Below are positions 53,629 through 62,817 of a stretch of 64,000 nucleotides of DNA, in pieces. Both the position numbers and the translations under genes were made by a program. The DNA is from Rhodanobacteraceae bacterium (lineage in GTDB: Bacteria > Pseudomonadota > Gammaproteobacteria > Xanthomonadales > SZUA-5): positions 124,001 through 188,000 of the forward strand of contig JADKFD010000001.1 in the NCBI GenBank assembly GCA_016717705.1, written 5' to 3'. Numbering within the stretch: the stretch's first letter is position 1; each line of letters starts with the position of its first letter. A model generated the notes under the pieces. That model was not told the origin of the DNA, searched no databases, and saw only the letters and a list, made by a program, of their open reading frames with translations.

Positions 53629-53994
53629 CTACGGTTTCGGCGGCTCGGGCCGCAGCCACAGCCAGATCGCCACCACCGTCATGATTCCGCAGCCGATCGC
53701 CGCCATCCACCAGCGCGGCGAGGTCAGGAAGAAGATCACGCCGCAGGCGATCATGCTCAATGTCGCGGTCCACTTGGCGCGGCGACTGACCGCCTGATAG
53801 CGATCCCAGTCGCGCACCATCGGGCCGAAAATCGCGTGGCTGTGGAGCCAGCGATGCAAGCGCGCCGACCCGCGTGCCGCTGCCCAGGCGGCAACCAGCA
53901 CGAAGGGCGTGGTCGGCAGGCCAGGCACGAAGATGCCGATGAAGCCGAGGCCGAGGCAGACGTAGGCGAGTGCGAGGTAGAGCCAGCGAGGCAT
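53629..53994 (-). CDS. DUF454-family inner membrane protein (YbaN-like)
   Basis: 121 residues, three hydrophobic segments (ALAYVCLGLGFIGIFVPGLP..., MIACGVIFFLTSP, AIGCGIMTVVAIWLWL). PGLPTTPFVLVAAWAAARGS and HSHAIFGPMVRDW are the family signature. Function unknown. The ATG at 53994 (MPRWLYLALAYV) was chosen over a longer upstream frame. It lies just downstream of hutU on the same strand, about 100 bases on. Confidence 0.9.
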   Translation of the reverse strand: MPRWLYLALAYVCLGLGFIGIFVPGLPTTPFVLVAAWAAARGSARLHRWLHSHAIFGPMVRDWDRYQAVSRRAKWTATLSMIACGVIFFLTSPRWWMAAIGCGIMTVVAIWLWLRPEPPKP

Positions 53995-54094
53995 GGAGCG
54001 TGTGGGTCTTCGTGTTCTCAGGGTAGGCGCGCGCGGCGCGATCCGGCAACGGTCAGCCGGTCGCGCCGCAACGCACGCCGCAACCAACACCCGA

Positions 54095-55759
<1,665 letters not shown>

Positions 55760-55814
55760 GCGCGTGTCGCTCGCGGCTGGACAGGGCGCGGATGATAGGC
55801 GGGTGTGCGCGCCT

Positions 55815-55840
55815 GTAGGAGCGGCGTGCACGTCGCGATC
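55815..55840. repeat. REP-like element, family B, single arm
   Basis: GTAGGAGCGGCGTGCACGTC followed by GCGATC, upstream of hutU. The 55760-55996 gap also holds palindromic fragments around GTCACGTAGG and AACGTGACCTAC (about 55858-55943), possibly another repeat family. No gene seen. Confidence 0.65.
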
Positions 55841-55996
55841 GACGGCGTGCGATTGATGTAGGTCACGTTGCCCGCTCCGCGGGCTACGTGACAGCCGCGC
55901 GGCAATGTCACGTAGGCCAAACAGCACGGCCAACGTGACCTACCTTCAGGCTTTGTGTGCGCCGGGAGCGGTCCAGCGGCACCCGTGCCCCGCTCT

Positions 55997-57023
55997 TCAA
56001 CAAATCCGCGGCAACTGCTCCCCATGTAGCCAATCGACCATGCGCCGGCCGCCGAAGATGGTGCGCACTTCCACGAAGTGCTGCGGATCGGCGGTGATAT
56101 GGCCGATCTGCGCGGCGTCGCGACCGAGCGGGTGAGCGCGCATCGCGGCGAGGATGCGAGGCGCATCGGCGTGGTTGCAGATGGCGATCAGCTTGCCCTC
56201 GTTGGCGACATACAGCGGGTCGAGGCCGAGCAGTTCGCAGGCACCGCGCACTTCGGCTTTCAGCGGGATCGCGGCCTCTTCCAGGCGCATGCCGACGCCC
56301 GACTGCTGTGCGATCTCGTTGAGCGTCGCCGCGAGACCACCACGAGTCGGGTCGCGCAGCGCGCGCAGCCCGGGCGCGGCGGCGAGCATGGCCGCCACCA
56401 GCGTGCAGAGCGGCCGAATCCGATCGGATGGTGGTTTCGAAGCTCAATCCGCTGCGACTGGCCATGATCGCCACGCCGTGGTCGCCGATCGAACCGGAGA
56501 CCAGGATGGCATCGCCGGGACGCGCGCGATCGCCACCCAGATCCACGCCCTCGGGAATTGCGCCGATACCCGCGGTATTGATGAACACGCCGTCGCCCTT
56601 GCCGCGTTCGACCACCTTGGTGTCGCCGGTGACGATGGCGGCACCGGCGGCGCGCGCCGCCTGACCCATCGAGTTGGCGATACGCATCAGATCGGCAAGC
56701 GGAAAGCCCTCTTCGATGATGAAACCGGCCGACAGGTGCAGCGGCATCGCGCCGCCCATGGCCAGATCGTTGACGGTGCCGTGCACGGCGAGGCTGCCGA
56801 TATCACCGCCGGGAAAAAACAGCGGCGAGATGACGTAGGAATCGGTACTGAAGGCATAGCGCCCGCCAGTCAGCGCGAACTGGGCCTGGTCGTTGCCACG
56901 CTTCAGGCAGGGGTTGTCGAAGGCCGGTTTGAACACGCGGTCGATCAGCTGCTGCATGGCGCGCCCACCGCCACCGTGGCTGAGCTCGATGCGCGCACCG
57001 TTGTCGTAACGCCCGGCGCTCAT
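55997..57023 (-). CDS. hypE: Hydrogenase maturation protein HypE, with apparent frameshift
   Basis: About 342 residues. Dehydrates the carbamoyl thiocarboxamide to the thiocyanate that delivers CN to [NiFe] hydrogenase. ELSHGGGGRAMQQLI at the N-terminus and FSTDSYVISPLFFPGGDIG; the C-terminus ends PRIC with the acceptor Cys. Frame changes near 56411-56420, where one extra base would give SDSAPLCTLVAAML as in other HypE proteins. ATG overlaps the hypD stop (ATGA). Most likely a sequence error. Confidence 0.88.
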
Positions 57024-58153
57024 GCGGCCGCCGATTCGGTGTGGCGTCCGTAGGTGTAGTAGGCCGCGCAGGCGCCCTCGGACGACACCATGCACGAGCC
57101 GATCGGGTTTTCCGGCGTGCACAGCGTGCCGAATACTCTGCAGTCGGTCGGTCGCTTGGCGCCACGCAGGATCGCTGGGCATTCGCAGGCGGCGTTCTCG
57201 CGCGCTGCGACCGGCTTGAAGCCAAAACGCCGTTCGGCATCGAATGCGGCATAGGCCGCGCGCACCTGCAGCGCCGAGAACGGCACCTCGCCGAGACCGC
57301 GCCACTCGAAGCTGTCGCGCACTTCGAGCACCTGTCCGACCAGCCCCTGCGCCTTCAGATTGCCGGCCGCGGTGACGGCGCGGCTGTACTGGTTCTCGAT
57401 CTGTGCCCGGCCGTCGTTCAGTTGCCGCAGCAGCATCAGGATCGATTGCAGCACGTCGAGCGGCTCGAATCCGCTGATCACCACCGGCTTGCGATAGTGC
57501 TCGGCGAAGGCCTGGTAGGCGCCGGTGCCGATGACCACGCTGACGTGCGCCGGGCCGACGAAGCCGTCAATCGCGATCGGCGCTTCGTCCGCCGGATTGT
57601 GGCTCTCCAGCAGATGTACCAGCGCCGGCGGCGTCAGCACGTGATTGCAGTAGACCGAAAAATTGCTCAGTCCTTCGCTTTGCGCCTGCAGCACCGCAAC
57701 CGCGGTCGGCGGTGTCGTGGTTTCAAAACCAATGGCGAAGAACACCACCTGCCGGTCCGGATGCTCGCGGGCAATCGCCAGCGCGTCGGTGGCCGAATAG
57801 ACCATGCGCACGTCGCAACCTTCGGCCTTGGCGCGCATCAGGCTCATCTTGCGCGAACCCGGCACGCGCAGCATGTCGGCGTAGCTGGTCAGGATGGTGC
57901 CTGGCTGGCGCGCGATGCGGATGGCAAGATCGAGCCGGCCGATCGGCAGCACGCAGACCGGGCAGCCCGGCCCATGGATCATCTGCACATTGGACGGCAA
58001 CAGATCGGGAATGCCGTAGCGGAAGATCGCGTGGGTGTGGCCGCCGCAGAACTCCATCAGCCGGTACTGGCGATCCGACCGGGCCTCGCGGGCAATCTCG
58101 GCCGCAACTTTGCGCGCCAAGCCGCCATCGCGGAATTCGTCGATGTACTTCAT
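57020..58153 (-). CDS. hypD: Hydrogenase maturation protein HypD
   Basis: 377 residues. Scaffold for the Fe(CN)2CO group of [NiFe] hydrogenase with HypC. FCGGHTHAIFRYG, MIHGPGCPVCVLP and the C-terminal Cys motif around ENAACECPAILRGAK and GSCMVSSEGAC are all present. Overlaps hypC and hypE by 4 bases on each side. Confidence 0.97.
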   Translation of the reverse strand: MKYIDEFRDGGLARKVAAEIAREARSDRQYRLMEFCGGHTHAIFRYGIPDLLPSNVQMIHGPGCPVCVLPIGRLDLAIRIARQPGTILTSYADMLRVPGSRKMSLMRAKAEGCDVRMVYSATDALAIAREHPDRQVVFFAIGFETTTPPTAVAVLQAQSEGLSNFSVYCNHVLTPPALVHLLESHNPADEAPIAIDGFVGPAHVSVVIGTGAYQAFAEHYRKPVVISGFEPLDVLQSILMLLRQLNDGRAQIENQYSRAVTAAGNLKAQGLVGQVLEVRDSFEWRGLGEVPFSALQVRAAYAAFDAERRFGFKPVAARENAACECPAILRGAKRPTDCRVFGTLCTPENPIGSCMVSSEGACAAYYTYGRHTESAAA

Positions 58154-58386
58154 GCACGCAATTCCGCGCCGAGTTCACCGCTGGCGGCGAGCAGGTCCAG
58201 CGTGCGCTGCGCCTCTTCGGCGTCGATCTTGCCGAGCGCGAAGCCGACGTGCAGCAGCACGTAGTCGCCCACCGCGACGTGATCCACCAGCGCCAGCGAG
58301 ATGTCCTTGGTGACGCCGCCGACACTGACGCGCGCACGGTCGCCATCCAGCAGGGCGATGACCTCAGCAGGTATCGCCAGACACAT
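58150..58386 (-). CDS. hypC: Hydrogenase maturation chaperone HypC
   Basis: 78 residues. MCLAIPAEV carries the essential Cys2. DYVLLHVGFALGKIDAEEA is also typical. First of the hypCDE genes. hypF, hypA, hypB and hydrogenase structural genes are not in the window. Confidence 0.95.
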   Translation of the reverse strand: MCLAIPAEVIALLDGDRARVSVGGVTKDISLALVDHVAVGDYVLLHVGFALGKIDAEEAQRTLDLLAASGELGAELRA

Positions 58387-58499
58387 GGCTGTTGCCCTCC
58401 CCGACCGTCGCCACAGGCGTTCGTTTTACCGCCGTCGAACGCGCCGCGCCTTGTTGCAGGTCAAGCTCTCGGGCTGCCGCGAGCACCGGACGTGTTGGG

Positions 58500-58640
58500 A
58501 GTGGCGTCAGCCGCGATCGCCCCCAGGGGCGGGGGGGCCGCGCGCGGCGCGGGGGCGGCCGCGCGCGGGCCCGGGGCGCCCCCGCGCCCGCGCTACGCGC
58601 GGGGGGCGGCGCGGGGGGGGCGCCGCCCCGGGGGCCCCCC
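58500..58640. other. G-saturated intergenic block
   Basis: About 140 bases of nearly pure G and C with several G runs of 7-9. It truncates the TPR-like gene to its right. Same character as the blocks at 13955-14120, 18080-18094 and 58972-58987. Confidence 0.65.
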
Positions 58641-58894
58641 GCCCGCCACGAGCACGCGCTCATAGATGGCCGCCGCATTCTCGTAGTTCGCCAAACGCAT
58701 GTGGGCATTCCCTGCAGCAAGCATGTCCTGAACTCGCGTCTGGTCCGCTGAGGACAGCGGGGACGATCGGATCGCTGCCGCAATGGACCGGGCAGTGGCC
58801 GGGTCGCCAGCAGCGCTCCTCCCAGGCCAATGACCAGCCCGACCGTCAATCCGCCGATAAACATGCGCAGGGCGTTGGAATCTCCGGTCTGCAT
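58640..58894 (-). pseudogene. Membrane-anchored TPR-like gene fragment, damaged
   Basis: ATG at 58894 opens MQTGDSNALRMFIGGLTVGL followed by a hydrophobic stretch (VIGLGGALLA). After a frame change near 58800 the sequence DQTRVQDMLAAGNAHMRLAN and YENAAAIYERVLVAGG forms a TPR-like helix pair. It then runs into the G-rich block. Looks like a real gene of which only the start can be read. Confidence 0.55.
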
Positions 58895-58971
58895 GCAAGG
58901 CTAGGCTCTGGCGTGAATGCTGAAGTAAACGACGGTCGCGCATGACGGGCAGCGGGGCAGCGGCGCGCCGC

Positions 58972-58987
58972 GGGGGGGGGGGGGGGG
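58972..58987. other. Run of 16 consecutive G
   Basis: G homopolymer in the gap before the ABC transporter genes, following CGGCGCGCCGC. Probably an artefact or a collapsed repeat. The rest of 58895-59069 holds no gene. Confidence 0.65.
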
Positions 58988-59069
58988 CAGGTCGCGTCAG
59001 ACCGGCCTCGGCCGTGCTCTCGTATGCTGTGGTGGCAACGCTCTCGTGACCACCGACTCAAGGAACCCA

Positions 59070-59951
59070 ATGACAGCGGACCAAGGCAGCGCCCTGCGCA
59101 TCGAAGGCCTGCGCAAGACCTTCGGCAAGCAGACGGTACTCGACTACCTGGACTGGTCGCTGCCCACCGGGCGCGTGATCGGCCTGCTCGGGCGCAACGG
59201 CGCCGGCAAGTCGACCTTGATCCGCTGCGCGCTCGGCCTGTCGCCGATCGACGCCGGCAGCGTGGCGCTGTTCGGCGAGCCGGTTGCGCGGTTGCCGGCG
59301 GCGACGCTGCACCGGATCGGCTACGTGCCGCAGAGTTTCGACCTGTTCCCGTGGATGAAGGTGCGCCAGTACCTGAACTTCCACGCGGCCTTTTACGCGC
59401 GCTGGAACGGCGAGATGGTCGATGGCCTGCTCGGACGCTGGGAGGTCGATGCGGCCAAGAAGATCGGCGAGTTGTCGCAGGGCCAGCGGCAGAAGCTGGC
59501 GATCATCCGCGCCATCGCGCCCGACCCGGACCTGTTGCTGCTCGACGAGCCGGTGGCCAGCCTCGATCCGCAGACGCGCCGGCTGTTTCTGGAAGAACTG
59601 CTCAGGATCACGCGGCGGCCGGGCAAGACCGTGGTGTTCTCGACCCACATCACCACCGATCTGGAACGCGCCGATGCCGAGATCGCGCTGCTGAAATCCG
59701 GACGCATCCAGTTTTCCTGCGATCTGCCGACGCTGAAGGCGCGCGTGCGTCGCATCGACTTCACCGATGCGCTGCCGCCCGCGGACTTCCGCCATCCCGG
59801 CATCGTCCGCCACGTGCAGGAGAACGGCAGCGCCCACTGGATCGTCGATGGTCTCGACAATGACGCCGTGGCGGCGCTGGCCGGTCGCTTCGGCGCGACG
59901 GCCCGGTCGCAGCCGATGTCGCTCGAAGACATCTTCATCGAGCTCGGCTGA
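59070..59951 (+). CDS. ABC transporter ATP-binding protein
   Basis: 293 residues from ATG 59070 (AGGA upstream); an in-frame GTG 24 bases earlier is less likely. Walker A is LLGRNGAGKSTLIR, signature ELSQGQRQKLA, Walker B LLLLDEPVAS. Two hundred residues of nucleotide-binding domain are followed by about 80 residues (from about 210) of accessory sequence. Partner of the permease whose ATG overlaps its stop by one base. Substrate not predictable. Confidence 0.93.
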   Translation: MTADQGSALRIEGLRKTFGKQTVLDYLDWSLPTGRVIGLLGRNGAGKSTLIRCALGLSPIDAGSVALFGEPVARLPAATLHRIGYVPQSFDLFPWMKVRQYLNFHAAFYARWNGEMVDGLLGRWEVDAAKKIGELSQGQRQKLAIIRAIAPDPDLLLLDEPVASLDPQTRRLFLEELLRITRRPGKTVVFSTHITTDLERADAEIALLKSGRIQFSCDLPTLKARVRRIDFTDALPPADFRHPGIVRHVQENGSAHWIVDGLDNDAVAALAGRFGATARSQPMSLEDIFIELG

Positions 59952-61387
59952 TGCGCAGCCAGTCCACGCTCGGCAGCAGGTCCTTCTGGCGCTCCGTCGG
60001 CACCCTGCTGTGGCTGCCGGCACAACGCTATCCATTGGGCATGGCGCTGGTGGCGCTGCTGCTGATCGGCGGCTGGACCCTGCCGCTGATCCTGGGCAAA
60101 CCCAGGGCAGTGGTCGCCAGTTTTGCGGTGCATGCCTACGTGCTCACCCTGCTCGGCATGCTGAGCGCGATGGTCTGGGTCTCCGTGTGCCGCCCGGAGT
60201 CGCAGACCCTGCCCGGATTCAAGCGCGCGCTGGCGAGCGCGTGGGGGATCTACGCCTTGTATCTGGTCGCGCTGCCGACCGCGATCGCGCATGCCAGCGG
60301 CTGGCCCGCGATGCTGATCGGCGGCGCCATGTCGCTGCTGCTGGCCACGTCGGTCGCCAGCGGCAGCGGCGTCAAATCAGCGATGCTGGTGTGGTTCGCG
60401 CCGATGCTGCTCGGCATCTGGCCAGAGTTTGCCAAGGAGCTGTGGCAAGCGTTGCGCAACTCCACCCTGGCGCCCTTGCTGCTGTTGGCCGTCGCCGCGG
60501 TGATCCTGCGTGTGGTCTGGCGCCGCCTGATGATCATCAGCGATGGCGCGCCAACGCTGTCACCCGCCGACATCAACGCCTCCGATTTCAGCGCCGCAGC
60601 CGATGCCGCGCGCATCCGTCAGGCTGGCGGACTGGCCCAATGGATGCAGAAGCTGCAGCACCAGCTGTCCTCGCGCGCCTTCGACGACGCGTTGGCCGCT
60701 TTGCAGCTGCAGCGACCCGGCGCCGAGCGCAGCACGCTGCGCATGGTGTTGATGCCCAACGCGCACTGGCGCGGCGTTGGCTTGGAAATGGTGTTTACCG
60801 TGCTCGGCATTGGCCTGCTGCTGAGCATACTGTCGCTGCAGCGCGGCGGACCGCCACCGATTGGCCTGGCGGCCAGCTACATCGGCATGCTGACCGCCTT
60901 GCGCTTTCAGCAACTTCATCGGGCCACCCTGATGTTGCGGCCCAGCCTGATCGACGTGTATTTCGCGGCGGCGCCCAACTCGCAGCTTGAATTCACCCGC
61001 GCGATCGTCGCGGCGCTGCGCGCTTCGCTGCTGCCGGCGCTGGCGTTCGCTGCGGTGCTGTTGCTGCTGGTCGGGACCATGTATCCCGCCGAGCAGCGCC
61101 TGCCGCTGCTGGCCGGCGGCCTGGTCGGCGCGTTCGCCGCCAGCCTGGCGGGCCTGGGCATGGTGCTGATGCTGCTCGATTCGGAACGCCCGCGCCTGTT
61201 GCTCGGGCTGATGGTGCTCGGGGTGCTCGGTTCGATCCCGACGTCCTTGTGCGTGACGGCGGCGCTGCGCTCGCCGGCAGCCGGTGCGGCGGTCGGGTCC
61301 CTGGTACTGGCCGGCGCCTTCGGCTTCTACCTGCGCGCCCGCGACTACGCCACGCGCTGGCCGATCCGCTTCGACGCGCCGGTGTAG
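59951..61387 (+). CDS. ABC transporter permease
   Basis: 478 residues. Ten or more hydrophobic segments (PLGMALVALLLIGGWTLPLI, MLGLMVLGVLGSIPTSLCV and others) and a long cytoplasmic loop of about 100 residues. No motif names the substrate. With the preceding ATPase it forms a two-component exporter-type pair. Confidence 0.85.
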   Translation: MRSQSTLGSRSFWRSVGTLLWLPAQRYPLGMALVALLLIGGWTLPLILGKPRAVVASFAVHAYVLTLLGMLSAMVWVSVCRPESQTLPGFKRALASAWGIYALYLVALPTAIAHASGWPAMLIGGAMSLLLATSVASGSGVKSAMLVWFAPMLLGIWPEFAKELWQALRNSTLAPLLLLAVAAVILRVVWRRLMIISDGAPTLSPADINASDFSAAADAARIRQAGGLAQWMQKLQHQLSSRAFDDALAALQLQRPGAERSTLRMVLMPNAHWRGVGLEMVFTVLGIGLLLSILSLQRGGPPPIGLAASYIGMLTALRFQQLHRATLMLRPSLIDVYFAAAPNSQLEFTRAIVAALRASLLPALAFAAVLLLLVGTMYPAEQRLPLLAGGLVGAFAASLAGLGMVLMLLDSERPRLLLGLMVLGVLGSIPTSLCVTAALRSPAAGAAVGSLVLAGAFGFYLRARDYATRWPIRFDAPV

Positions 61388-61429
61388 CGCCGGTGTAGGG
61401 CGGAACCCGCACCACCCACCGCGCCGTCG

Positions 61430-61520
61430 GTAGCCCTGGTGGAATACGCGGCTCCAGTCGCGTTCACGCGGGTACCTTGCCGCAAGCCCCGCCGGGAAAC
61501 GCTGCGCGATACACCGGCCT
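61430..61520. repeat. intergenic repeat, family C, copy 5
   Basis: GTAGCCCTGGTGGAATACGC to GATACACCGGCCTTCTA, most diverged of the family C copies. Its right end abuts the ribBA TAG stop (61522-61524). Between the permease and ribBA. Confidence 0.7.
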
Positions 61521-61521
61521 T

Positions 61522-62622
61522 CTATGACGGAGTTGCGGCGCTGCTGACGTACTCCACCACCTCCAGCCCGAATCCGGCCAGACCCAGATAGCGCCGTGGG
61601 GTGCCGAGCACGCGCAGCCGCCGCAGGCCCAGATCGGCGAGGATCTGTGCGCCGATGCCGGTCATCCGCCACGGCTGCGCCTGGTCTGCGCTGCTGGCAC
61701 TGCCGGTCAGACGGGCGAGGTTGGCCTCGTTGTCCGGGCGATCGCCGATGACGACAACCACGCCGGCACCAGCCGCCGCGATTTCGCTCATTGCCCTTCG
61801 CAACGGCATGCCGAAATCGCTGCGCGCCACGCCGAGCACATCGGACCAGAAATTCTTGGTGTGCACGCGCACCAGGGTCGGCTGCTCGGCGGTGGGTTCG
61901 CCGAACACCAGCGCGTGGTGCAGCTCCTTGGCCAGCAGATCGCGATAGACGATCAGTCGAAAACACCCGGTGTCGGTATCGACCGCCTGTTCCGCCACCC
62001 GCTCGATGGTCTTTTCGGTGGCCAGACGGTAGCGGATCAGATCGGCGATGCTGCCGATCTTCAGCCCGTGTTCGGCTGCAAAGATCTCCAGCTGCGGCCG
62101 CCGCGCCATATGGCCGTCGTCGCCCATGATCTCCACCAGCACGCCGGCCGGCTCCAGGCCCGCGAGGCAGGCCAGATCGACCGCGGCCTCGGTGTGCCCC
62201 GCACGTGCGAGCACGCCGCCCGGCTGCGCCATCAGCGGGAAGATGTGGCCGGGCTGGACAATGTCCTCGCTGCCGGCATCCGGCGCCACCGCGGTGCGGA
62301 TGGTGTGCGCGCGATCGTAGGCAGAGATGCCGGTGGTGACGCCTTCCGCCGCCTCGATCGACACGGTGAAGTTGGTGCCCATGCGCGCGGTGTTGCGCGG
62401 CACCATCGGACCTATCCCGAGGCGCTTGCAGCGCTCGCGCGTCAGTCCGAGGCAGATCAGCCCGCGCGCGTGGCGCGCCATGAAGTTGATGTCCTCGGGG
62501 CGCACTTTGCTGGCCGCCATGATCAGATCGCCCTCGTTCTCGCGATCTTCATCGTCGAGGATCACGACCATGCGGCCAGCGGCAATGTCGGCGAGGATTT
62601 CGGGGATGGAATGGAAGGGCAT
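61522..62622 (-). CDS. ribB: RibBA-type protein: active RibB half, degenerate RibA half
   Basis: 366 residues. The N-terminal half is 3,4-dihydroxy-2-butanone 4-phosphate synthase: VVILDDEDRENEGDLIMAAS, FMARHARGLIC, and the GHTEAAVDLACLAGL site. The C-terminal half (about 210-366) has the GTP cyclohydrolase II fold, but where the zinc cysteines should be it reads VHTKNFWSDVLGVARSDFG, so no zinc site and no obvious catalysis. Many gammaproteobacteria have such fusions with an inactive half. GTP cyclohydrolase II must come from another gene. The longer upstream frame crosses repeat DNA, so ATG 62622 (MPFHSIPEI) is the start. Confidence 0.9.
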   Translation of the reverse strand: MPFHSIPEILADIAAGRMVVILDDEDRENEGDLIMAASKVRPEDINFMARHARGLICLGLTRERCKRLGIGPMVPRNTARMGTNFTVSIEAAEGVTTGISAYDRAHTIRTAVAPDAGSEDIVQPGHIFPLMAQPGGVLARAGHTEAAVDLACLAGLEPAGVLVEIMGDDGHMARRPQLEIFAAEHGLKIGSIADLIRYRLATEKTIERVAEQAVDTDTGCFRLIVYRDLLAKELHHALVFGEPTAEQPTLVRVHTKNFWSDVLGVARSDFGMPLRRAMSEIAAAGAGVVVVIGDRPDNEANLARLTGSASSADQAQPWRMTGIGAQILADLGLRRLRVLGTPRRYLGLAGFGLEVVEYVSSAATPS

Positions 62623-62638
62623 GGTTTTCGTCGCTGTT

Positions 62639-62817
62639 GTAGGAGCGACGTGCACGTCGCGAACAAGGTGGATCAGCGTGCCTCTGGAACAATGCCCGCG
62701 GCGCACCAGGATGGGTCAAAGCGGTGCGCGAACTCTCGCAGCATTGGCGTCGTGAGTCTGCATATCCGGCGTCGCCGGCGCGTGCGGACGCAGTCGCGAC
62801 GTGCACGTCGCTGCTAC
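62639..62817. repeat. REP-like inverted pair, family B, ending in the purD stop codon
   Basis: GTAGGAGCGACGTGCACGTC at 62639 and the inverted arm ending GCTGCTAC at 62817, about 130 bp apart. The CTA at 62814-62816 is the purD TAG stop. No gene in between; nothing resembling an FMN riboswitch upstream of ribB. Confidence 0.8.

Noticed and set aside
62623..62813. FMN riboswitch upstream of ribB
   Set aside because: The conserved RFN-element motifs are absent; the gap is a REP-like pair and unassigned DNA. Also absent upstream of ribD and ribE.
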